The notes under the pieces were generated by a model. It was not told the DNA's origin. It saw only the letters and a list, made by a program, of their open reading frames with translations, and searched no databases. The position numbers and the translations under genes are program-made. This document shows positions 1 to 8,339 of a stretch of DNA of 64,000 bases, piece by piece. Each line of letters begins with the position of its first letter. Position 1 is the first letter of the stretch. Origin of the DNA: Iris pallida (taxonomy: Eukaryota; Streptophyta; Magnoliopsida; Asparagales; Iridaceae); the NCBI GenBank assembly GCA_029216955.1, contig JANAVB010044018.1, positions 1,004,621-1,068,620 on the forward strand, given 5' to 3'.

Positions 1-564
1 GCAGCGGAGTTCTTCCGCCTGAGCAGGTTTGCACCTAGTTTGGTCCAGAATGAGGGGTACAAGGCCTGGAAGTTCCGGAGGGACCTTATACATGCAGTGC
101 GCACTCGCACCTCTGGGAGACGTGACGCAACCTTCGAGCAGATCCTTATGGAGGCACGAATTGCAGAGGAGGACTTCGGCCTCAAGCCGAAGAGGGGCAG
201 TGACGCTCTTGGAGCTAGTTCGAGTGCAGGACCAGCGAAGCGCCCACATTTCTAGCAGAGGCAGTTCCAGCAGCAGCAGCCTCAGTTGTAGTTTCAGCAG
301 GCAATGACGCGTGCCCAGCAGCACCAGGGCCAGGGTCAGGGTCAGGGTCAGAGGCCGGCTACACAGTATAACTTTTGCGGGAAGCCAGGGCACACTAGAT
401 AGGTTTGCAGGAAGAGATTGGGCGTCTGCTTATACTGTGGGGCGCCCGATCACCAGCTGAAGGACTACCATTTTTGGGGAGTCCGAGGAGTCCAGGACAG
501 AGCGCAGTCGACCAGAGGACCAGCAGTTCAGCAGAAAGGTCCTCCACTTCAGACTCAGCAGTAG
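1..564 (+). pseudogene. gag: E1 gag, C-terminal part with two degraded zinc knuckles
   Basis: Gag is the RNA-binding shell protein of the retrotransposon particle. The visible part starts inside the capsid region (FFRLSRFAPSLVQNEGYKAW) and goes on to a Q-rich stretch and two CCHC-like knuckles: YNFCGKPGH (first Cys now Tyr) and CLYCGAPDH...Y (last Cys now Tyr). TAG stops interrupt the frame at 253, 289, 400 and 562. The frame is the same as that of protease and RT downstream, so gag and pol were probably one polyprotein. Loss of one Cys in each knuckle and the stops mark it as dead. Confidence 0.85.
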
Positions 565-570
565 CATTTT

Positions 571-1077
571 GTGCAGCACCAGAGGGGAGCTCCTGCGGGC
601 AGAGTGTTTACCCTTACAGCAGAGGAGGAGGCAGAGCCAGTAAGCGATGTAGTGGCAGGTCACGTCCTTCTTGATTCATTCCCTGTAATTACCTTATTTG
701 ATTTCGGTGCCTCTCATAGCTTTGTGTCTGTTTCCTTTGCTCTGCGACACAACATTATTGCAGAACCCTTGGATAGGACTTGCAAGATATTGACCGGGGG
801 AGGCATCATCCTGGTCAATAATATCTGCAAGGGGAGGAGAGTTACTGTAGGAGGCCGAGTTTTGGGTACGTGCTTGCTCGTAATGCCCCTTCTGAGGTAC
901 GATGTAGTACTCCAAATGGATTGGTTGAGCATGCACCATGCTACTTTAGACAGTAGAGGAGGTAGGATTCGGTTTAGGCCGCCGGAAGAGCCAGAGATTG
1001 TGTTTGCTAGAGGAGCAGCTGAGCCGGGAGATGGGTTCCGTGGAGCTTTACTGACGGGGCAGGTATTGCCGCATCCA
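571..1077 (+). pseudogene. pro: E1 aspartic protease
   Basis: Retrotransposon protease that cuts the gag-pol polyprotein. The active-site segment reads [16 protein letters not shown], against a usual LFDSGASHSFIS in Tekay-type elements, so the catalytic Asp is kept but Ser/Thr after it is Phe. The block [16 protein letters not shown] and the flap-like [13 protein letters not shown] follow, as in relatives. This segment has no stop of its own. It lies in frame with gag upstream and RT downstream. E2 carries the same domain at 21925-22380 with LFDSGAFHSFV. Confidence 0.85.
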
Positions 1078-2030
1078 TTGATAGCTGACTTCATGGATGT
1101 TTTTCCCGAGGAGTTGCCTGGGATGCCGCCGGATAGAGACATTGAGTTCTCTATAGACTTAGTGCCAGGCGCTGAGCCTATCTCACAGCACGTCTATAGG
1201 GTCAACAACAGCGAGTTGGCAGAGCTGAAGAAGCAGGTCGACGAGCTGCAGGACAAGGGATTCATTAGATCCAGTTCATCGCCTTGGGGAGCGCCAGTCC
1301 TGTTTGTACCGAAGAAGGATGGTACGATGCGCATGTGTATCGACTACAGGGCACTCAACAACCTCACTATCAAGAACAAGTACCCATTGCCGAGGATCGA
1401 CGACTTGTTCGATTAGTTGAACGGCGCCAAGGTGTTTTCGAAGATAGATCTGAGGTCCGGCTATCATCAGCTGAAGGTGAAGCAGGAAGACATTCTGAAG
1501 ACAGCTTTTCGGACTTGGTACGGCCAGTACGAGTTCACAGTGATGCCATTTGGGTTGACCAACGCCCCAGCTGTATTCATGAACTTGATAAACAAGGTAT
1601 TCCATCAGTACCTTGACAAGTTCGTGGTGGTCTTCATAGATGACATCCTGGTCTACTCAAAGACGCCGGAGGAGCACGAGGAGCATCTGAGGATTGTGCT
1701 CGAGACTTTGAGAAATAAGCAGTTGTACGGAAAGCTGTCGAAGTATGAGTTCTTCTTGGACCAGGTCGAGTTCTTGGGTCATGTTGTGACCGAGCACGGG
1801 ATCTCAGTAGACCAGAAAAAGATTACTGCAGTAGATTCTTGGTCTACGCCCAGTATTGTTACCGAGATTCGGACTTTTTTGGGATTGGCGGGCTACTATC
1901 AGAAGTTTGTCCAGGATTTCTCGCGGATCACGGAGCCGATGACTAGGCTCACCAGGAAGGACGTGGAGTTCGTCTGGACTGAGGAGTGTCAGGCCGCCTT
2001 CGATGAGCTGAAGAAGAGGTTGACATTAGC
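1078..2030 (+). pseudogene. RT: E1 reverse transcriptase
   Basis: Copies the element RNA into DNA in the cytoplasmic particle. Ty3/gypsy RT motifs are seen in order: [43 protein letters not shown] (first catalytic Asp), [12 protein letters not shown], then [10 protein letters not shown] with the two catalytic Asp codons at 1639-1644, and FLGHVV in the thumb region. One TAG at 1414-1416 replaces Gln of DDLFDQL; E2 has CAA at that codon. All catalytic residues are intact. Strongly supported as a chromovirus Tekay-type RT. Confidence 0.93.
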
Positions 2031-2526
2031 TCCGATCTTGACATTACCGTCTGGGACCGGTGGTTTCTCGATTTACAGCGATGCTTCTGGCCGGGGTCTG
2101 GGTTGTGTACTTCAGCAGCACGGGAAGGTGATTGCCTATGCATCTAGACAGTTACGTCCTCATGAGAAGAACTACCCGACTCATGATCTGGAGTTAGCCG
2201 CTGTCATCTTTGCCCTGAAGTTGTGGAAACACTATCTGTACGGAGAGCGGGTTGAGATCTTTACTGATCATAAGAGCTTGAAGTACGTGTTCACTTAGAA
2301 GGAGCTGAACATGCGACAGAGACGTTGGCTTCAGCTGATGAAGGATTTCGATTTTGCCTTGCAGTACCATTCAGGGAAGGCCAACGTAGTTGCAGATGCC
2401 TTGAGCAGGTATCCAGTGGCTATGTATCTGACATCAGACCATCATCTTTTGGCTGACCTGGACAGTTTGGGAATCGAGGTGATTATTTTGGACATGGAGG
2501 TACATATGTGGGGTTTACAGATTTAG
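2031..2526 (+). pseudogene. RH: E1 RNase H
   Basis: Degrades the RNA strand of the RNA-DNA hybrid during reverse transcription. Catalytic positions seen are Asp in [13 protein letters not shown] (codon 2080), Glu in [13 protein letters not shown], Asp in [13 protein letters not shown] and Asp in [14 protein letters not shown] at 2296-2298 stands where E2 has CAG ([10 protein letters not shown]), and a second TAG at 2524-2526 stands where E2 has CAG. The domain follows RT directly in the same frame, as in all Ty3/gypsy elements. Confidence 0.9.
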
Positions 2527-4033
2527 TCTGAGTTGATGGACAGAATCAGATCAGTACAGTATGATGATGTTGTCCTGAGGTGCATCAGGGAGCAGGTGTA
2601 GGCAGGGCTGCTTGATGATTTCTCAATTGTCGAAGATGGGTCGCTGCGGCACGGTGCTAGACTGTACGTTCCGTGTGGGGAGCTTCAGAAGGAGGTTCTT
2701 CAGGAGGCACATCGCTCTCAGTACGCTATGCATCCTGGTGCCAACAAGATGTACAGAGATCTGAGGAAGCACGTTTGGTGGTACGGCATAAAGCACGAGG
2801 TGGCTCAGTTTGTATCTCGCTGCTTGGTTTGTCAGCAGGTGAAGGCCGAGAGACAGAGGCCTGGTGGATTGCTATAGCCACTACCCATTCCTGAGTGGAA
2901 GTGGGAGCACATCACCATGGACTTTGTGTCCGGACTTCCACGATCTCCAGGAGGAAAAGACGCGATTTGGGTCATAGTTGATAAATTGACCAAATTGGCC
3001 CACTTTTTGCCTTTTAAGGTGGGATTGTCTACGGAAAGGTTGGCAGAGCTGTATGTTCGTCAGATCGTGCGATTGCATGGGGTTCCGGTGAGCATAGTTT
3101 CAGATCGGGATAGCCGTTTCACTTCCCACTACTGGAGGAGTTTGCAGGCTAGCTTGGGCACCTCGCTCAAGTTTAGTACCGCTTATCACCCCCAGACAGA
3201 CGGGCAGTCGGAGAGGACTATCTAGACCTTGGAGGATATGCTTCGCACGTGTGTGCTAGATCTCGGGGGTTCTTGGGAGGATCATCTTCACTTGGTAGAG
3301 TTTGCTTACAACAACAGCTATCAGGCCAGTATAGAGATGTCGCCATTCGAGGCTCTATACGGACGGAGATGCCGTACTCCCTTGACATGGGACGATATTG
3401 GCGAGAGAGTGCTGCTTGGACCAGAGATGGTGGTGGATGCAGCTGAGAAGGTCAGGATGATTAGAGACAGACTTCGGGTGGCTCAGGATAGGCAGCGGTA
3501 TTGGGCCGATAGCCACCAGAGACCGTTAGAGTTCGAGGTTAGTTTCAGTTCCTGTTTGTGGTTGATTGTGATTTTGTTTGTCTTGTGTGCTGAGCTTGTT
3601 CTATGTCTAGGCTGGTGTTTTGGTGTTCCTGAAGCTTTCTCCGACACGGGGTACGATTCGCTTTGGCGGAGGCGGGAAGCTTAGTCTGCGCTACATCGGG
3701 GCTTTCACTATCCTTGAGAGGGTCGGTGCAGTGGCTTACAGGCTAGACTTGTCGCCTATGCTAGAGGGGGTACACAACGTGTTCCATGTGTCGCAGCTGA
3801 GACGGTACGTGGCGGACCCCAGCCATGTATTGGACCATTCAGCGATCGAGGTGGGGCCTACTCTTCACTATCCAGAGCAGCCAGTGGAGATTCTGGATCG
3901 TAGGGAGAAGGTGCTCCGGAACCAGGTTATACCCTTGGTTCGTGTTGCATGGAGGCATCACTCTCCAGGTGAGTCTACCAGGGAGAGAGAGGACGTCATA
4001 CGGGAGCGTTTCCCTTATCTCTTCGAGCCCTGA
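2527..4033 (+). pseudogene. IN: E1 integrase with GPY/F-like and chromodomain-like tail, split by an intron-like insert
   Basis: Integrase joins the DNA copy into the genome. Zinc-binding HHCC parts are visible near 2700-2860 (AHRSQYAMHPGANKMYRDL ... CLVCQQ). The DDE core has [17 protein letters not shown] and GQSERTI. The C-terminal region (TRGTIRFGGG ... YRLDLSPMLEGVHNVFHVSQL) ends in a chromodomain-like tail with EILDRREKVLRNQVIPLV and VAWRHHSPGE. TAG stops lie at 2599, 2875 and 3223. The frame changes across 3538-3610, which fits a GT...AG intron. The tail is thought to steer insertion to heterochromatin in chromoviruses. Confidence 0.9.
3538..3610 (+). other. Putative 73-bp intron in E1 integrase
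   Basis: Coding sequence ends in frame 1 at GAG (Glu of PLEFE) and resumes in frame 2 with GCT GGT GTT TTG GTG TTC (AGVLVFLKL). The bases between begin GTTAGT and end TATGTCTAG and are T-rich, as in plant introns. A branch-point-like GCTGAGC lies about 17-20 bases before the end. Removal restores the run PLEFE-AGVLVFLKLSPTRG. E2 has a 95-bp insert at the same codon, while E3 reads straight through. The only other simple explanation is two separate insertions at the same site. Confidence 0.75.
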
Positions 4034-4097
4034 GGTATAATTTTGTTTCTGCATGTGATTCAGTGTATGTTTGTTTTAATTTTAAGGATAATTTTTT

Positions 4098-4112
4098 TAA
4101 GGTGGATAGATT
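4098..4112 (+). promoter_or_regulatory. E1 polypurine tract
   Basis: TAAGGTGGATAGATT sits directly before the TGTCAC start of the LTR. This is the place and composition of the primer for plus-strand DNA synthesis. Comparable tracts precede the LTRs of E2 (AAGGAGGGTAGATT), the X-like LTR at 48151 (GAAGGTGGATATATT) and E3 (minus strand, TAAGGTGGATAGGT). Confidence 0.8.
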
Positions 4113-4281
4113 TGTCACCCCCAGTTTTCATGAACAGGGGTATTTTGGAAATTTTCTACTTTAAAATTATATTGGAATTATTTATTTATTTATTGTATTA
4201 TTTGGGGATTGTTTGAGTCAGGTTCGAATTTCAACTCATTCCGACTTGTATCGGGGACCCGGAGTAGTTTTGACCTTAGCG

Positions 4282-4335
4282 GGCCCACACACTAGTTAGC
4301 CATGGCCCACACACTAGTTAGCCATGGCCCACATG
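4282..4335 (+). repeat. 22-bp tandem repeat in E1 LTR
   Basis: The unit CCCACACACTAGTTAGCCATGG occurs twice head to tail and a third copy begins (GGCCCACATGTTAGTTA). Confidence 0.8.
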
Positions 4336-5079
4336 TTAGTTATTTTAGTTAGTGACTAGACTAATTATTTTGGTTAGGATTAATTAAATTAGAGTTAGTT
4401 GGAATGACCAAACTACCCCCGACTTAGAAGCCCTTCCATGTATTAACTAATAGATTAGTGTAGGGGACTTTTTGACCTTTCCTAATAGGACAAAAACACT
4501 TTTATGGTCGGCCACACATATGGGGATTGGAATAGCCATTCATCATTTCCACTTTTTCTACTCTCTCTCTTGTTCTTCCCCAAATTGATTTGAGAGCAAA
4601 TCCCTAATCAAATCGTCACCAAATCCTTCCATTTCTCTACAAAATCTTCTTCCTTCCTTCTCCATTCAAGCCAAGGTAGGAGCTCCCCAAGTTTGAGAGG
4701 ATTTGGAGCTTGTTTGTGTCCGTTTGGGATTCCTACGTGTCGGTGGCATTTCGAGATCGATTCGAGTCACCGGGAGGTATAAGTCCCTTCTCCTTCTCAT
4801 TCTTTTCATGCATTAGGATGGTTTTGACCTATAGGAATGACCTCCTTGGTTTTGTGTCCATTTGAGTCCATTTCGTGTCCATATGGATACTTGTAGAGGT
4901 GTCCTATGAGTAGGATCGTGTCCTAATGGAGAAAACCCAATTTGGACACTTGTAGAATCATTTGTGTATTGATTTGATGTTATTCTAATATGTATTCCAG
5001 ATTTTCTTGTGTTTAGGAATAGTTTTTTCTATGTATCATTATGTATCATATTGTCTATATCAATATATGTATATATATG

Positions 5080-5082
<3 letters not shown>

Positions 5083-5131
<49 letters not shown>
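5083..5131. repeat. (TA)n microsatellite in E1 LTR
   Basis: About 48 bases of uninterrupted AT alternation, followed by shorter impure runs up to about 5167. Open frames through it on both strands are a product of the repeat and are not called as genes. Confidence 0.95.
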
Positions 5132-5133
<2 letters not shown>

Positions 5134-5379
5134 TTTATATATATGTATATATATAAAAAAATATATTATGGTGGAAATGTATGTGATATTTGTGTTGGGA
5201 TGGGGGCACAGTGGTCGGCAAAGTTTGGAGCATGGGAGTATGTGTGTTTGTGTTTGTAGAGAGGTGTGTAGGTGTTGTGTTTGAGGAAATGGATGAGAGT
5301 AGATAAGTGGTTGTGTAGGCAAGGTGTTTGAGAGTGGGTGAGTGAGTGTTTGGAGGGGAGGGGGACACCCATAAACCCT

Positions 5380-5960
5380 ATTTTCCTGCTGTCCTAACAG
5401 CAGCAATCCCAGCTTGGTGGCTGTCCCCAACAGTCCACTTTGCTGTCCTTCAACTGCCACCATTTCAGTCCAGTTTTAGCCTTGATGGCTGTCCTTAAAA
5501 CCTCAAGTGGCAGTCCACTTTTAACCCACATTTCACTCCAAATTTCAGTCCATGGTTGGTCTCTAAAACCGTAAGTGGCAGTCCCCTTTTAACCCACATT
5601 TCACTCCAAATTTTAGTCCATGCTTGGTCCCTATAAACCCACAAACCAGTCCCCTTGAAACCATTCAAAACAGTCCCCCTTAAGCCATTCATGGCTTTCC
5701 CCTAAACCCTCACTGCTGTCCAGATTTTACCTTATGTTGGCTGTCCATGACAGTCCATACAAACACCCCTTTGGCTGTCCAAATTTACCCAAAACAGTCC
5801 TAACTAACCCCCCATAATCAGTCCATTTCTGTCCAGATTTCCACCCATAAGTGGCTGTCCTGTAGCTCCATTCCAGTTCTCTTAATCCCAATGTTAGCAG
5901 TCCTAACCACACCTACATTGCTGTCCCAATACTTCATATTTCAGTCCCACATACCACTTC
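5380..5960 (+). repeat. GTCC-rich zone with a 68-bp tandem duplication (5505-5640)
   Basis: The stretch AAGTGGCAGTCC...CCATGGTTGGTC at 5505 recurs 68 bases later with a few changes. Around it the words CAGTCC and CTGTCC recur dozens of times up to about 5960, as if a short unit had spread. I see no coding potential on either strand beyond chance frames. Confidence 0.7.
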
Positions 5961-6470
5961 AAATTCAGTCCTCAAATGAGCCTTGTGTGTGTGTGTATTG
6001 TGAGTTTGTGTGTGTGTGTGTGAGACCCTAGAGTGCATAGCTAGTGGCCTATAGGTTAGCCTATGTGTAAACTAATAGGACACCTATAGGAAAGCCTATT
6101 AGAGTGTGATATTTTGAGAGAGTGTTGTGTGTGAGTGAGTGTTAGGGAGATATGAGGGAAATTCATGATATGGGTTAGGTAATACGGTAAACCAATACAT
6201 ATGTATTCTAACATAGCCTAGATACCTTGGATACCTATATTCCTTGGTAGGTAAACCTTAGATAGGATGGTATATAGCTACCCTAAGGAGCCTAGGCTAG
6301 TATCTTGGGTATTTGCGGGGTTTCCTTGGTATTAGGCAAGGTATCGGGATTTACCTTGGTAGGGTAATATATGTTTTTGCCTAGAAATAGGGTATTGGAG
6401 TCTAGAGTCTAAGATAGGGCTAGAACTTGATTTCTTTGGTTGGTAATGATCAAATATAGTGCTCATAGAC

Positions 6471-6840
6471 TAGTTTTGACGTCGGTTGACCATTTTGACC
6501 AAAAGTCAACAAAAGTCGACCGAGTGTCAAACTTAGTCTTTAAGCGACTAGATTTGACCGAAACCAAACCAGAGTTGACCAGTTGACTGAAAGTCATCAG
6601 TTGGTCAACATTAGACTAGTTTGACCTAGGGTTGACCTAGAGTTGACCCGAGTTGACTTTTTGACCAAAAGTCAACTGTAAGTCAACCTTTGATCCCGTT
6701 TGACCTAGTTTGACTTGGATCGACTCCCAGTGACCTAGGATGACCTTGTATGAACCAGTATGACCTATTATGAACCAGTATGACCTATTATGACCCAGTT
6801 TGACCTAGATTGACCTAGTTTTGACTTAGACTTGCATTCA
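6471..6840 (+). promoter_or_regulatory. Dense cluster of TTGAC (W-box core) motifs in E1 LTR
   Basis: About 20 copies of TTGAC or its complement GTCAA fall within 370 bases, many as TTGACC or TTGACT spaced 10-20 bases apart, often within GACCTAG. TTGAC(C/T) is the known W-box bound by WRKY factors. Smaller clusters occupy the matching place in B (11050-11145) and E2 (20465-20525, 27965-28040). The function is inferred; the repeats could also be simple decay of a GACCTAGT tandem unit. Confidence 0.55.
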
Positions 6841-7699
6841 TGACTTATATTAGTTTCCTTTTCAGTATAAAACCCTATTTGACTCATAGTATCTTATTTT
6901 AGGTCTGTGATCACTCTGAGCGTCTGTTCACCTTATCATCTCAGGAGCACAGGCGAGTCCATTCACTGATAGTTTTTATTGTCTTGATATCTACTATATC
7001 CGATTAAGTTGTAGTATTTTACATGATTCCCGACACGACGGTTCACAGACTAGTATACGTCGAATCCTGTCATGAGATGTTATTCCTGGAATCCCTTGGT
7101 ATATGAGTATGTGATATTTCTGTGTTTCTTTACTTATATAGACACTATTTTGGGAGTGGGCTGGCCCCCTGCTCTCGAACCCCGTGTCATGACGTGCCAT
7201 GTCCGGATCCGTAATACTATTCGGGGGATAGGAAAATTATTAGGGGTTATATGATCAAAGCCTCCTTGTAACTATATTTTGCTAGCGCCACCCTCACCTC
7301 ACGTAGGGTGTAGCAGATACCCCATTGCCAGTTATCCAGGTTGGACGCATGACTCTCCGTTGAGGACACCACGGATTGCCGGGCCAAGTGGATAACCATA
7401 TCTTGCTTCCCTAGCCGATCACATAACGCTCAAATAGTTCAAATCACCTTTTACATTTATTAGCGTATCTTATATTTCCAGTTCAGCTTTACTTTCTGTA
7501 CTTCTCACCATGCTATGATTTCATTTCTCACATGCTCTACCTGCATTTATACTGTACCATGATTTGAGACTAAGTCATGTTTGAAAGAAGGGTTACAACT
7601 CCGGTCCTTGTTTGGTTCAGGGGTTGTAACTCGGCTTTCAAATGGTTCCCAAGTCGCCTATATCTTTGTCTTGTATTTCAATATTGCTGTCTCTTATAG

Positions 7700-7829
7700 T
7701 ATTTCTCAATTCATATGGAACTGTTATTGGTGTTTTGTACTTGCTCATTTTTCTGGCAGGATACCGTTGACAAATTTTACAAATGATTCAGAGGCTGATT
7801 GCCCGACCTACTCAGGGTTAGCTATTTAG
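7700..7829 (+). other. LTR short conserved reading frame, E1 version (frameshifted)
   Basis: A start codon in the context CATATGGAACTG (about 7714) gives MELLLV, as in E3. One extra T in the following run shifts the frame to VLAHFSGRIPLTNF and then NDSEADCPTYSGLAI and a stop at 7829. It matches the acidic segment of the B, E2 and E3 frames (EAD, PTYYG) but stops about 25 residues earlier. See the B entry at 11949 for the best-kept copy. Coding status is inferred from conservation between families only. Confidence 0.45.
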
Positions 7830-8088
7830 ACCGTGGCTTGTTGGTAGAGCCACTAGACTTTGCTCACCCTGAGTAGCATAGTTTAGTTAGGTTTGCCTGG
7901 CCTGCGAGCCAGCTAGTACATTTCAGTTTTGTAGTATCTATTACATATATTTTCTGAGACTCAAGATGTTTGTGTTTAGCTCTGACTTGTGGATCTTGGA
8001 CTTATTTTCTACTTTATCTATCATATTTCCTTTCCATGCTATCTACCATAGTTTGATATATGTGATTGAGACTGTATTGCTATGTCAC

Positions 8089-8190
8089 CTCCATTCGGAG
8101 TGTATATACTGTACAGCTACATTTATCTATTTTAGTCGTAGTATTTACAGACCCTATATACAGCGTTCTACCGCCGATACTGTGGCGTAG
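8089..8190 (+). other. Two conserved hairpins near the E1 LTR 3' end
   Basis: Hairpin 1 is CTCC-ATTC-GGAG at 8089-8100. Hairpin 2 is CTACcGCC (8168-8175), loop GATACTGT, GGCGTAG (8184-8190), a 7-bp stem with one bulged base. Both recur in B (12255-12266; 12323-12345), E2 (21625-21636; 21693-21715 and 29158-29180) and E3 (37395-37406; 37312-37334). In E3 the loop of hairpin 1 is different but the stem is kept, and the bulged base of hairpin 2 varies. Confidence 0.6.
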
Positions 8191-8284
8191 GCTGGACGTA
8201 ACCACGTGCTTGTGCCCCTCTCCAGGGTGCGGGTCGTGACAACTTGAAACTAGCCAAGAAGCCCATGGCCCATCAAACCCAACT

Positions 8285-8339
8285 AAACCCTAACCCTAAC
8301 CCACTATGGCCAGCCATCTAGGGAACCCCACCCCTATTT
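8285..8339 (+). promoter_or_regulatory. Telo-box tract and TATA-like box in LTR B
   Basis: AAACCCTAACCCTAACCC at 8285-8302 is followed about 30 bases later by CTATTTAATG (TATTTAA, 8333-8339). E2 has TAACCCTAACCCTAA at 25751-25765 before TATAAAG at 25804-25810, so the pairing is kept between families. Telo-boxes (AAACCCTAA) are known promoter elements of plant genes. Promoter use here is inferred. Confidence 0.55.

Larger units (their letters stand above)
1..8241 (+). mobile_element. E1: Tekay/Del-type Ty3/gypsy retrotransposon, 5' end outside window
   Basis: Order of parts is gag end, protease, RT, RNase H, integrase with chromodomain-like tail, polypurine tract, then a 4.1-kb 3' LTR (TGTCAC...GTGACA). 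The domain order and the integrase tail are those of the chromovirus group, Tekay/Del clade. One frame stays open from base 1 to the integrase C-terminus apart from ten TAG stops, then resumes in another frame after an intron-like insert. The 5' LTR and most of gag lie left of the window. The five bases after the LTR, ACTTG, should recur as target duplication left of the window. The copy is coding-dead unless stops are read through. Confidence 0.9.
4113..8241 (+). repeat. E1 3' LTR
   Basis: Starts TGTCACCCCCAG after the polypurine tract and ends GGTGCGGGTCGTGACA, giving TG...CA ends with a six-base inverted match. Length is 4.13 kb. It holds, in order, a 22-bp tandem repeat, a (TA)n tract, a 68-bp duplication in a GTCC-rich zone, a TTGAC cluster, a short conserved reading frame and two terminal hairpins. 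Its last 150 bases are close to those of B, E2 and E3, while the rest is strongly diverged. No clear TATA box is seen. Confidence 0.88.

Noticed and set aside
253..3225. TAG read-through or stop recoding in E1
   Set aside because: Stops fall inside catalytic domains at scattered places and E2 has CAG at several; decay is simpler.
3620..3684. Frame-1 continuation after 3538 as a genuine integrase extension
   Set aside because: It is hydrophobic and unlike any integrase tail, whereas frame 2 from 3611 matches E2 and E3 residue by residue.
5029..5463. 144-codon minus-strand frame in the E1 LTR
   Set aside because: It runs through a (TA)n tract and the GTCC-rich repeats; composition only, no counterpart in sister LTRs.
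8285..8302. Telomere-like CCCTAAA repeats as an interstitial telomere
   Set aside because: Only three units, inside an LTR and matched by similar short tracts beside promoters in other LTRs.
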